From the NCBI RefSeq assembly GCF_001043975.1, contig NZ_LABY01000017.1, forward strand, positions 1 to 64,000: 64,000 nt of DNA. Direction: 5' to 3'. Under the pieces are notes generated by a model, which was given only the letters and a program-made list of their open reading frames with translations, searched no databases and was not told the DNA's origin. The translations under genes were made by a program, and so were the position numbers. Each line of letters starts with the position of its first letter. Within the stretch, counting starts at the first letter, position 1. This stretch comes from Methylobacterium variabile (lineage in GTDB: Bacteria > Pseudomonadota > Alphaproteobacteria > Rhizobiales > Beijerinckiaceae). Of the stretch, positions 24,193 through 31,737 are shown one piece after another.

Positions 24193-25739
24193 CACCACCC
24201 CCAGCCCGGCAGCCCGAAGGCCGCGACCGCGAAGGAGAGGCCGGCGAAGGCGGCGAGGCTCAGGGACGGCCGGTCCTTGACCGCGAAGGCGACGGGATCG
24301 TCGTTGAGCTCGTCGCGCCCGGCCAGCAGCCAGACCCGGCCCATGAACAGCACCAAGACCGGGGGGAAGGCCCACAGGGCCAGCGGCGCGGAGAGGACCG
24401 CGTGCCGGAAGGCCTCGTTGGCGAGGTAGAGGATGAAGATCACGATGCTGGCGAGGCCCGCGGCGATCCCGAAGGCGAGCACCACCGGCTCGTCCGCCGG
24501 GCGGTAGCCGCGCCCCGAGAGCTGGCCGGTGCGCCCGCGCCTCACCGCCCCGCGCAGCTCGGTGTGGCGCTTGGCGAAGGAGAGCGAGGTGAACAGGAAC
24601 ATCGAGAAGGTCAGGAGCCAGGGCGACCAGGCCACACCCACCGCCGCGACCCCGATGACGAGCCGCAGGGTGAACAGGCTGCCGAGGACGAGGGCGTCGA
24701 GCATCGGCACCCGCTTCAGCGAGAACGAGTAGGCCAGGGTCACGGCGAGGTAGGCCAGCACGGCGGCGAGCAGCGCCGGGCCGCCAAGGGCCGCGAGGCC
24801 GAGGCCGAGGGCGAGGCCGCCGACCATCGCGGCGAGCCCGGTCGCGAGGGGCAGCCGTCCGCTCGCCAGGGGGCGATGGCGCTTCGACCAGTGCGCCCGG
24901 TCGTGGGGCAGGTCCCAGAGGTCGTTGATGAGGTAGCTCGCCGAGGCGACGAGGCCCAGCGCCACGAAGGCCAGCATCGCCTCGGCCCAGGCGCCGGCGC
25001 TGCTGGCGAGCCCGCCGAGCAGCAGGGGTACGAAGACGAGGCCGTTCTTCGCCCACTGGTGCAGCCGCAGGGCCTTGGCCAGCGCCCGCAGGCGCGGCGC
25101 GGCGGCGAATTCCTCGGATGGGCGTCCGCCGGCCCGGGCCGCCCGGGCGACGCCCGCCGGGGTCTCGACCAGGATCACCCGCTGCGCCCGCGCCCAGATC
25201 GGCAGGTCGACCGCGGCGTTGCCGGCATAGTCGAACCCGCGCGGAAACAGGGCGGCGAGGCGCCGGGCCTTGACCTCGCCCTTCAGGTTGACGAGCCCGT
25301 CGCTCGACACCGCCCGGTCGAAGAGCGGGAAGCGCTCGACGATGCGGCGCGCCATCAGTTCGTCGGCCGCGGTGGCGAGCACGATCTCGCGCCCGAGGGT
25401 CTTCTGGAGTTCGATGTAGGCCAGCAGCTCCTCGTTCGCCGGCAGGGTGGCGAAGTCGAGGGCGGCCCGCTCGGCGACCCGGCGCTTGAAATAGGCCCGG
25501 CCGCGGGGCAGCCAGGCCAACATCCAGAACAGCATCAGGACGTTGCGGCGCAGGATCGCCACCACGCCCTCGAGCAGCAGGTCTGTGCGCAGGAGCGTGC
25601 CGTCGAGGTCGACGACGAGGGGCACCAGCGGGCCCTCGTCCCGCCCCGGGATCGCGGCGGCCGGAACCGGTTCGTCGCGCTCGCGCGCGCGCGGACTTGC
25701 CAGGGACGAGCTGGCCAGGGAAGAACTCGCCAAGGACAT
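24192..25739 (-). CDS. HAD phosphatase-UbiA prenyltransferase fusion
   Basis: This is a 515-residue two-domain protein. Residues about 40-215 are a HAD-like domain (DLDGTLLRTD nucleophile motif, then TAADE). Residues about 220-515 are a UbiA-type integral-membrane prenyltransferase (LRLHQWAKNGLVFVPL, then NDLWDLPHDRAHWSKRHRP with the Mg-binding Asp motif). Such fusions resemble decaprenyl-phosphate phosphoribosyltransferases (Rv3806c type) joined to the phosphatase that follows. The first 16 residues are MSLASS repeats encoded by a 15-bp tandem repeat. It is coupled to gtrA. Confidence 0.85.
   Translation of the reverse strand: MSLASSSLASSSLASPRARERDEPVPAAAIPGRDEGPLVPLVVDLDGTLLRTDLLLEGVVAILRRNVLMLFWMLAWLPRGRAYFKRRVAERAALDFATLPANEELLAYIELQKTLGREIVLATAADELMARRIVERFPLFDRAVSSDGLVNLKGEVKARRLAALFPRGFDYAGNAAVDLPIWARAQRVILVETPAGVARAARAGGRPSEEFAAAPRLRALAKALRLHQWAKNGLVFVPLLLGGLASSAGAWAEAMLAFVALGLVASASYLINDLWDLPHDRAHWSKRHRPLASGRLPLATGLAAMVGGLALGLGLAALGGPALLAAVLAYLAVTLAYSFSLKRVPMLDALVLGSLFTLRLVIGVAAVGVAWSPWLLTFSMFLFTSLSFAKRHTELRGAVRRGRTGQLSGRGYRPADEPVVLAFGIAAGLASIVIFILYLANEAFRHAVLSAPLALWAFPPVLVLFMGRVWLLAGRDELNDDPVAFAVKDRPSLSLAAFAGLSFAVAAFGLPGWGW
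25692..25736 (-). repeat. 15-bp tandem repeat, three copies, at the start of the HAD-UbiA gene
   Basis: On the coding strand, TCCTTGGCGAGTTCT, TCCCTGGCCAGCTCG and TCCCTGGCAAGTCCG directly follow the ATG and encode SLASS, SLASS, SLASP. The family homology only begins some 37 residues in, so the repeat is an N-terminal add-on. Confidence 0.8.
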
Positions 25740-25930
25740 CGTGTGCGGCCTGCGCTGCTGTGATCTCGGCGCAGGCTACGGCGCGGTGGACGGCGCAAGT
25801 CTTAATCGGACCGGAGGCGCGCCGTCCTTCGTCCGGCAGGATGATCGCCGGGTTGACGCGACCGGCGATATTCGGCGCGATCCCGGCAAGACCCGGTTAA
25901 TCACGATCGGGGCGGAGAGGCCGGCGACCT

Positions 25931-26836
25931 CTACGATTCCGGATCGGCCCGGGTGGAGAAGCGGTCGCGGGCGGTGAAGCGGTCCGCCGGCAGGGCGGAG
26001 GGGGGCGTGCCGCGATAGATCTCCCGGGACAGGAACGAGCGCTCGATCTCGATCTGCTCCTCGTCGAGGTCGACGTACCAGCAGCGGCGCCGGGGCGACC
26101 AGCGGTAGTTGCGGCCCTTGAGGCGGTCCTTGAGGGCGATCGGCGCCTCGGAGGCCCAGAGCCGGACGGTCGGCCGCCGCGCCGCCTCGAGGAGGGCGGC
26201 GAGGGCCAGGCGGCCCGAGGCCCGCAGCGGCCGCGCGAGGATCGCCAGCAGGGCCTCGCAATCGTCGATCGCCCGGTGGCCGTTGTGGAAATGGCCGTGA
26301 TCGGCGAGCAGGTGGCCGAGCCGCATGCCCTCGTGCCCCTCCGCCCGCCAGGGGATCTGGTGGCAGGAGCAGGCCCAGTTGCGGGTGACGAAGATCGGCC
26401 AGCGGCGCTCGCACATCTGCCGGTCGAAGCGGGCGTTGTGGGCGATGACGACCCGGGCCTCGGCGGCGAGGGCCGTCACCGCATCGTCGTCGATGCGCCG
26501 GCCGGCAACGTCGGCGTCGGTGATGCCGGTGAGGCGCACCACCGCCTCGGGGATCGGGCCGGACGGCTCGTGGAGCTGGTTGAAGCGCTCCAGCACCCGG
26601 TAGATGCGGCCGCTGGCCCCGTACTCGAACTTGACGATGCCGAACTCGATCACCTCGTCGGCCGCGACGTCGATGCCGGTGGTCTCGGTGTCGAGGATCA
26701 GGCCGACATAGGTCGGCTCGTCGGCCGGCTCGGGCGGGGGCACGAACGGGCCGAGGCGGCGCAGCACCCGGTAGTCGCCGGTGCGCTCCAGGATGGCGGC
26801 GATGTCGTCGAGCGCGTCGGTCAAGCGGCGGGTCAC
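25931..26836 (-). CDS. DEDDh 3'-5' exonuclease (DnaQ-like)
   Basis: This is a 301-residue protein with an exonuclease fold of the DnaQ/epsilon type. Motif I is LDTETTG (about residues 48-54), motif II AHNARFDR, and motif III HRAIDDCEA, giving the four acidic residues and histidine needed for two-metal catalysis. The C-terminal 80 residues (DRLKGRNYRWSP, CWYVDL) match the short region found in many stand-alone DnaQ-like exonucleases. It probably acts on single-stranded or nicked DNA in repair or replication. No polymerase subunit is nearby. Confidence 0.9.
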   Translation of the reverse strand: MTRRLTDALDDIAAILERTGDYRVLRRLGPFVPPPEPADEPTYVGLILDTETTGIDVAADEVIEFGIVKFEYGASGRIYRVLERFNQLHEPSGPIPEAVVRLTGITDADVAGRRIDDDAVTALAAEARVVIAHNARFDRQMCERRWPIFVTRNWACSCHQIPWRAEGHEGMRLGHLLADHGHFHNGHRAIDDCEALLAILARPLRASGRLALAALLEAARRPTVRLWASEAPIALKDRLKGRNYRWSPRRRCWYVDLDEEQIEIERSFLSREIYRGTPPSALPADRFTARDRFSTRADPES

Positions 26837-27426
26837 CCTGGCAGGCGGCCGCGCGCGGGCGGCCCATGTCGTTGCTTGGACCCTCGGCTTAATCCCGGCC
26901 CGCCCGCCGGGCCAAGAGCCCCGCCGCCACGCTCCACCGCATTCGCATCCGGCAAAGGACAGCCCGGCCGTGGGGAGGACCGACGGATCCCCACCTCATC
27001 CGCAAAGACCTGAGACAGTGTGAGCGCGGGCGCCTTTCCCCCTCCGGCCCGCGGGGAGGCTCCCGCTCGTGCGCAGGGGAGATGCCGGGTCTGCCGTCAT
27101 CCCCCCACGAAGGAAAACCCCGCCGCCGAGAGCCTGGGACTTTCGGCAGCGGGGAAGTCGAGGAGATCCGAGAGACAAGCCCCACGCCGGCTGGGGAGGG
27201 AACGGCGCCGGCGGGTGCACGGGGGCGGCTCCCATGCCACCCCACTGAAGGCGCAACATCCCGCCGCTAGACCGGTTTCGGGGGCGACGCCGAAACTTCG
27301 TCGGGAGTAAACCTGCAGCAAGCCGGGAGAGCGGCGAGGCCCGGATTCGGGAGCAAGCGCCGGGATGCGCGACGCGGGGCGCGGGGCCAGGATGGCGCCA
27401 TCGCCCGGACAGGGAGGCACAGGACC
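26837..27426. other. 590-bp intergenic region with a minus-strand terminator-like hairpin
   Basis: This gap lies between the exonuclease gene and ada, which are divergent. The main structure is a hairpin at 27118-27154 with a T-run on the minus strand, described separately. Open frames across the region have no recognisable features and no good ribosome binding sites. An Ada-responsive promoter would lie in the right part, but I cannot define it. Confidence 0.5.
27111..27154 (-). terminator. orphan terminator-like hairpin
   Basis: On the minus strand CCCCGCTGCCGAAAG (27154-27140) pairs with CTCTCGGCGGCGGGG (27132-27118), 13 of 15 positions matching. TTTTCCT (27117-27111) follows at once. No minus-strand gene ends upstream of it within the window, so it either ends an unannotated transcript starting in or near ada, or is a chance structure. 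Confidence 0.45.
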
Positions 27427-28602
27427 ATGCGCAACCCGGATCTCGACCTCGCGGCCGTCGGCCCGATTCCACCCGGCCAAGCCTCACTTGGCCAAGCCCC
27501 GCTTGGACAAGACCAAGTTGGACAAGTCGCGCCCGACCACGTCACGCCGCTGGACGACGCCGCGCGCTTCTCGGCCATCGCCCGGCGCGACCGGGGAGCC
27601 GACGGGCTGTTCGTCTACGCGGTGCGCAGCACCGGCGTGTATTGCCGGCCGAGCTGCGCGGCCCGGCCGGCCCGGCCCGAGAACGTCAGCTTCCACCCGA
27701 CCTGCGCCGCCGCGGAGGAAGCGGGGTTCCGGCCGTGCCGGCGCTGCCGGCCGAACGAGCCGAGCCTGGAGGAGCGGCAAGCCGCGGCGGTGGCCCGGGC
27801 CTGCCGGCGGATCGAGGCGGCGGAGACCCCGCCGGCGCTCGCCGCGCTCGCCGAGGAGGCGGGCCTGAGCCCGTACCACTTCCACCGGGTGTTCAAGCAG
27901 GTGACCGGCGTCACCCCGCGGGCCTACGGCGCAGCGCGGCGGGCCGAGCGCGTCGCCGCCGGCCTGCGCCGGGCGGACACCGTCACGGAGGCGATCTACG
28001 AGGCCGGCTACGGCGCGGCGAGCCGGTTCTACGCCGGCGCGACCGCCCGTCTCGGCATGACGCCCACGGCCTACCGCCGGGGCGGCGAGGGCGCGACGAT
28101 CCGCTTCGCCGTCGGCGCCTGCTCCCTCGGCCACGTCCTGGTGGCGGCAACCGACAAGGGGGTGTGCGCGATCCTGCTCGGGGACGATCCGGAGGTCCTG
28201 GTGCGCGACCTCCAGGACCGCTTTCCGAAGGCGGCGCTGACCGGGGGCGATGCAGGCTTCGAGGCTTTGGTGGCGCAGGTCGTCGGCCTCGTCGAGGCCC
28301 CCGGCGGGCCCTCGAGCCTGCCGCTTGACATCGGCGGCACCGCCTTCCAGCAGCGGGTGTGGCAGGCCCTGCTGGCAATCCCGCCGGGCCGCACCGCGAC
28401 CTACGCCGAGGTCGCCCAGGCGATCGGCGCCCCCGCTGCCGCCCGGGCGGTGGCGCTCGCCTGCGGCGCCAACCCCCTCGCGGTGGCGATCCCCTGCCAC
28501 CGGGTGGTGCGCCAGGACGGCGGGCTCTCGGGCTACCGCTGGGGCGTCGCGCGCAAGCGGGCGCTGCTCGACCGCGAGCGGGAGCCGGCGGAGAGGCCCT
28601 AA
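27427..28602 (+). CDS. ada: Ada: DNA methylation-response activator and O6-methylguanine methyltransferase
   Basis: This is a 391-residue bifunctional repair protein and regulator. The N-terminal zinc domain has the phosphotriester acceptor Cys73 in YCRPSC and the second pair CRRC. The middle is an AraC-type helix-turn-helix (about residues 140-220). The C-terminal methyltransferase has Cys357 in IPCHR. Methylation of the first cysteine should switch it to an activator of its own operon. Compared with E. coli Ada the first cysteine is shifted by 35 residues, owing to an N-terminal extension that includes four GQxxx units encoded by a 15-bp tandem repeat. Confidence 0.94.
   Translation: MRNPDLDLAAVGPIPPGQASLGQAPLGQDQVGQVAPDHVTPLDDAARFSAIARRDRGADGLFVYAVRSTGVYCRPSCAARPARPENVSFHPTCAAAEEAGFRPCRRCRPNEPSLEERQAAAVARACRRIEAAETPPALAALAEEAGLSPYHFHRVFKQVTGVTPRAYGAARRAERVAAGLRRADTVTEAIYEAGYGAASRFYAGATARLGMTPTAYRRGGEGATIRFAVGACSLGHVLVAATDKGVCAILLGDDPEVLVRDLQDRFPKAALTGGDAGFEALVAQVVGLVEAPGGPSSLPLDIGGTAFQQRVWQALLAIPPGRTATYAEVAQAIGAPAAARAVALACGANPLAVAIPCHRVVRQDGGLSGYRWGVARKRALLDREREPAERP
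27475..27534 (+). repeat. 15-bp tandem repeat, four copies, within the ada 5' coding region
   Basis: Units GGCCAAGCCTCACTT, GGCCAAGCCCCGCTT, GGACAAGACCAAGTT and GGACAAGTCGCGCCC are codon-aligned and encode GQASL, GQAPL, GQDQV, GQVAP. The region precedes the zinc domain and has no counterpart in typical Ada proteins. Confidence 0.85.
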
Positions 28603-28725
28603 AGGAGCCGGGCTCCACCTGCGGAATTTTCGCGCAAGGGAAAGGTTGTGGGGCCGAAGGGGATTCAGGATTCTCACTGCACAGCATCCGATGCGGCGAA
28701 GACCTGTTCTTATGGATGCCGCAAC

Positions 28726-29430
28726 ATGTCTCGTGCTTCTCTTCTGGCCGTCGTTGGACTGACGATCGCCGGGACCCTGCCGGCCGCGGCACAGAACCTG
28801 GCGATCTTCCCGAACAACCGCCCGGCGGCCGAGTCCACCGAGGCGTTCCGGGCCGAGGCCCTGCGCAGCGACGCCTACAACATCGAGGCGAGCCGCCTCG
28901 CGCTGCAGAAGTCGAACAATCGCGCCGTCCGCGACTACGCCGAGCAGACGATCGTCAACCGCCAGGCGACCACGGACGCGCTGCTGCCGCGGGGCACCTC
29001 GCTCAGCGCCGCCGGCACCGTGGTCGGCGACGCCGGCTCGGGCAACCTGCTCACCGCGCCGCTGTCGCTGGCCACCGCGCCGATCGTGGCGGTCGGCAAC
29101 GTGCTCCAGGGACGTCCCGTCTTCGAGCGCACGATCGTCGACACCAACCCGGCCACCCCGGGCCGCCGCGTCACCCTCGATCCGGTGCGCGAGCAGCGCC
29201 TGTCGCGCCTCCAGGCGGCGCCGAACGGCCGCCGCTTCGACGCGCTCTACACCGCCGACCAGGCCCGGGCCCAGAGCGATGCGGTGCAGCTCTACGAGGC
29301 CTACTCGCGCAACGGCGACAGCGCCGTCGGCCGCACCTTCGCGAACGAGGCCAAACCCATGCTGCGCGGCGACGCCGGCGAGGCCGATCGCCTGGCCGGC
29401 CGCTACGCGGACGGCGGCTCGCTGTTCTGA
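28726..29430 (+). CDS. exported DUF4142-like protein
   Basis: This is a 234-residue exported protein. A short signal peptide (residues 1-22, ending AAAQN) precedes a helical domain. EALRSDAYNIEASRLALQKSNN and VRDYAEQTIVNRQATTDAL fit the DUF4142 (ferritin-like helical) pattern. The middle of the protein diverges from that family. Function is unknown; DUF4142 proteins are periplasmic and sometimes linked to stress. The ATG at 28726 directly precedes the signal peptide, so the longer frame from 28648 is rejected. It follows ada on the same strand by 123 bp. Confidence 0.75.
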   Translation: MSRASLLAVVGLTIAGTLPAAAQNLAIFPNNRPAAESTEAFRAEALRSDAYNIEASRLALQKSNNRAVRDYAEQTIVNRQATTDALLPRGTSLSAAGTVVGDAGSGNLLTAPLSLATAPIVAVGNVLQGRPVFERTIVDTNPATPGRRVTLDPVREQRLSRLQAAPNGRRFDALYTADQARAQSDAVQLYEAYSRNGDSAVGRTFANEAKPMLRGDAGEADRLAGRYADGGSLF

Positions 29431-29744
29431 CCGGTCCCGCCGGGGCCGAACCGGGCCTCCCGCCCGGCCCCGGCGGCTCCCCGTTCCGGCAGGCCGGCGC
29501 GGATGAATCATTCCTTTAAGGAACCCCAACCGGAATTTGCGCCGGGACGGATCGTCGGGTCAGGATCGGCGTTCTCTCACCAGCCCCTGACGCAAGGGCC
29601 CGGCGGCGAGCGCGTCCTTCGACGGAACGGAGGCCGGCTCGCTACGGAAAATGCGGCATAATCAAAGGCCTAGAGCGGCGCCCTCGGCTGCTCTAAGGTC
29701 GAACGCAAACTCAGCGCGGGCCTCCCCTGACGGAGCGCAGTCCC
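29431..29744. other. 314-bp intergenic region with stem-loop and short palindrome
   Basis: Besides the 12-bp stem at 29437-29476, the gap contains the palindrome TTCCTTTAAGGAA at 29511-29523 in an AT-richer patch, possibly part of a promoter or operator for the small gene at 29745. No other gene is seen. Confidence 0.45.
29437..29476 (+). terminator. stem-loop after the DUF4142 gene
   Basis: CCGCCGGGGCCG (29437-29448) is perfectly complementary to CGGCCCCGGCGG (29465-29476), starting 6 bp after the stop codon. The stem is very stable, but no T-run follows, so it may stabilise the 3' end of the message or act with Rho rather than terminate alone. Confidence 0.5.
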
Positions 29745-29960
29745 ATGTCGTGCCGCCACAACGCCGTCGCACCCCTGCCGCACCTGATCGCGACGGCACC
29801 GTCCCACCTGCGCAAGTGGCGCCGCTTCCCGCGCACGCTGCCGCAGCCAGCCAACGACAATGCCCGCCCCGGCTCCACCGCCGAGGTCGGCCTGTGGGCC
29901 GCCGCCCTCGGGGCCACCGCCACCATGGTGGCGGTGCTGATGGTCGGGATGATGCTGTGA
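29745..29960 (+). CDS. small single-pass membrane protein, unknown
   Basis: This is a 71-residue frame with ATG at 29745 and GGAG at 29732-29735. It has a basic N-terminal half (HLRKWRRFPR), a PANDNARPG linker, and one hydrophobic helix at residues 47-71 ending the protein. PANDNA-type linkers recur in small alphaproteobacterial proteins. The layout suggests a tail-anchored inner-membrane peptide with a cytoplasmic basic head. No family is recognised and no partner is evident nearby. Confidence 0.5.
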   Translation: MSCRHNAVAPLPHLIATAPSHLRKWRRFPRTLPQPANDNARPGSTAEVGLWAAALGATATMVAVLMVGMML

Positions 29961-29991
29961 CCTCCGGACCCGTCGTCGCGCGCCGTCGCCC

Positions 29992-30708
29992 TCAGCGCCC
30001 GGTCTTCTCGCGCCAGGCCGCGAAGTCGGCCTTGGCCGCCTCGTCGATGAGCGGGTAGAGGCCGATCACGGCGCGCCCGCGCTGGACCTCCTCGAGCACG
30101 AAATCCTCGAACACCGTCATCTCGGCCGCCTCGGCGGCGACTTCGTCGGCGATCTCCGCCGGGATGACGATCACGCCCTCACCGTCGCCGACCACCACGT
30201 CGCCCGGGAAGACCGCAACGTCGCCGCAGCCGATCGGCACGTTGATGTCGAGGGCCTGGTGCAGGGTCAGGTTGGTCGGGGCGGACGGGCGGCTGTGGTA
30301 GGCCGGGAAGGGCAGGGCGCCGATCTCGGGCGAGTCACGAAAACCGCCGTCGGTCACGACGCCGGCGGCGCCCCGCTTCATCAGCCGGGTCACCAGGATC
30401 GCGCCGGCCGAGGCGGCGCGAGGGTTCTTGCGGCTGTCCATCACCAGGACCGCGCCCTCCGGGCACTGGTCGACGGCGACGCGCTGCGGATGCGCGGGAT
30501 CGCGGAACACCGCGAGCGTGTTCAGGTCCTCCCGGGCCGGGATGTAGCGCAGGGTGTAGGCCTCGCCGACCATCGTCCCGGCATTCGGGTTGAGGGGGCG
30601 CACGTCCTGGATGAACTGGTTGCGCAGGCCGCGCTTGAACAGGGCGGTGGCCAGGGTCGCGGTGCTGACCGTCTTCAGCGTCGCGCGGGTCTCGGGGCTC
30701 AGGGGCAT
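29992..30708 (-). CDS. RraA family protein (HMG/CHA aldolase-like)
   Basis: This is a 238-residue member of the RraA/MenG-like fold. Segments SRKNPRAASAGAILVTRLMKRGAAGVVTDGGFRD and GDVVVGDGEGVIVIP carry the conserved Arg-Asp and Gly-Asp features. Family members are either class II 4-hydroxy-4-methyl-2-oxoglutarate aldolases or RNase E inhibitors. The intact GGxRD motif and length favour a metal-dependent aldolase or decarboxylase for a dicarboxylic acid, but this is not certain. The ATG at 30708 lies at the homology start; the longer frame upstream is Arg-rich shadow. It stands alone. Confidence 0.8.
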   Translation of the reverse strand: MPLSPETRATLKTVSTATLATALFKRGLRNQFIQDVRPLNPNAGTMVGEAYTLRYIPAREDLNTLAVFRDPAHPQRVAVDQCPEGAVLVMDSRKNPRAASAGAILVTRLMKRGAAGVVTDGGFRDSPEIGALPFPAYHSRPSAPTNLTLHQALDINVPIGCGDVAVFPGDVVVGDGEGVIVIPAEIADEVAAEAAEMTVFEDFVLEEVQRGRAVIGLYPLIDEAAKADFAAWREKTGR

Positions 30709-31177
30709 CGGGGCTCTCCGGTCGGGGTGGGCGCGCGGCCGTACGCGACGGGCAAGCCCGCGAGGCCGTCGCGGCCGTGCCGCCCGCCTCCGGATCCTCC
30801 CCACCGCACCGGACGGCTTCGCCGTTCCGCGGCCGCCCGCACGGCGGCCTGTGACGCGCGCATTGAAGCACTAATGTTTTAGTACATCAACTGGGTCAGC
30901 GCAGGATGGCGCGCGTGAATCAGCCCGACGAAGCTCGGGCCCGCCCGAGCCCCGCCTCGACCGGCGCGAGCCGGGCACGCCCCCTTTGGAGGGGAAGAGC
31001 CCGACTTGGAAGGGACGAGGGTTAAGCCTGCGCCGTGACCCGTGCCGGGACCCATCGGGCGGGCCGAGCGCCCGGCTCGTACGAAATCCGACTAATTGCT
31101 TCGCAAGGCGGCTTTCGGCGTCGCTCAAGCGCCGCACGGGCTGCCAGCACTTCCGGAAGGAGTCTTCGGGAACGGTG
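30709..31177. other. 469-bp intergenic region with a small palindrome and a dispersed repeat
   Basis: An AT-rich patch at 30860-30890 holds the inverted repeat ACTAA-TGTT-TTAGT (30870-30883), which could be an operator or promoter region for the leftward RraA-like gene. The right part (from 31082) is the first copy of a dispersed intergenic element that recurs at 45841. No gene is seen. Confidence 0.5.
31082..31170. repeat. dispersed intergenic repeat, copy A
   Basis: It starts GAAATCCGACTAATTGCTTCG and includes GGCTTTCGGC and, 67 bp further on, CTTCCGGAAG. The same ordered landmarks occur at 45841 with a longer middle. The copy ends near the 3' end of the small exported-protein gene (31178). 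Confidence 0.55.
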
Positions 31178-31654
31178 TCACTTCCTGCGCGGCGCCGGTG
31201 CCGGGGGTTCGGGAGTGTCCTCGTCGGGCTCGCCGCCGCCGATGGCGGACTTGATGGCGAAGGCCACGAGGGGGCTCGCGACGTCGACCACCTCGGCCCT
31301 GGTCAGGCCCTCCTTCGGGTCGTAGGCGCCGACGAGCATCACGGTCCGGTTCTCGGTCTTGGCGAGATCGATCCCCTCGCCGGCGACGGCGAGCGGCTTG
31401 CCGGCGATCGTCTCGGCCTTCGGGTCGTTGGTGAACAGGACCATGACCTTGCCGTCCTTGACCACACCGACGTAGCAGGTCTCGGCCGGGCTGCGGCAGG
31501 GAAACAGGGCCGCAGCTGTCGGGTCGGGCTGCGGCGCGGGGGGCGCCTCCTTCGCCGGCCGGGGCGGCTCCTTCGGCCGAGGCTGGGCCTGGGCCGGCAC
31601 AACGAGGAACTGGGGGGCGAGCGCGAGCAGCGCGAGGACGAGCGCGGGGCGCAT
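31178..31654 (-). CDS. small exported protein, Pro-rich ends, unknown function
   Basis: This is a 158-residue protein with a Sec signal peptide (residues 1-23, VPAQAQ), a Pro/Lys-rich linker, a central region with two cysteines (PCRSPAETCYVGV) and a Pro-rich acidic tail. The core reads as mixed alpha/beta; no family is recognised. The ATG at 31654 follows CAGGAGAC; an in-frame ATG at 31741 adds only shadow-like residues. It lies downstream of the peptide ABC genes on the same strand, 83 bp from the ATPase stop, so cotranscription is possible. Confidence 0.6.
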   Translation of the reverse strand: MRPALVLALLALAPQFLVVPAQAQPRPKEPPRPAKEAPPAPQPDPTAAALFPCRSPAETCYVGVVKDGKVMVLFTNDPKAETIAGKPLAVAGEGIDLAKTENRTVMLVGAYDPKEGLTRAEVVDVASPLVAFAIKSAIGGGEPDEDTPEPPAPAPRRK

Positions 31655-31737
31655 GGGTGTCGTCTCCTGGGGGTTCGTTGCCCTCTGGGCAGGCCGCCAA
31701 CTGGCGCGGCGGCCTCCGGCGATCAAGGGCCGCGGGC

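Noticed and set aside
29520..29545. GGAAC suggesting an EcfG general-stress promoter upstream of the small gene at 29745
   Set aside because: The expected CGTT at 16-17 bases further on is absent (GCCG instead).
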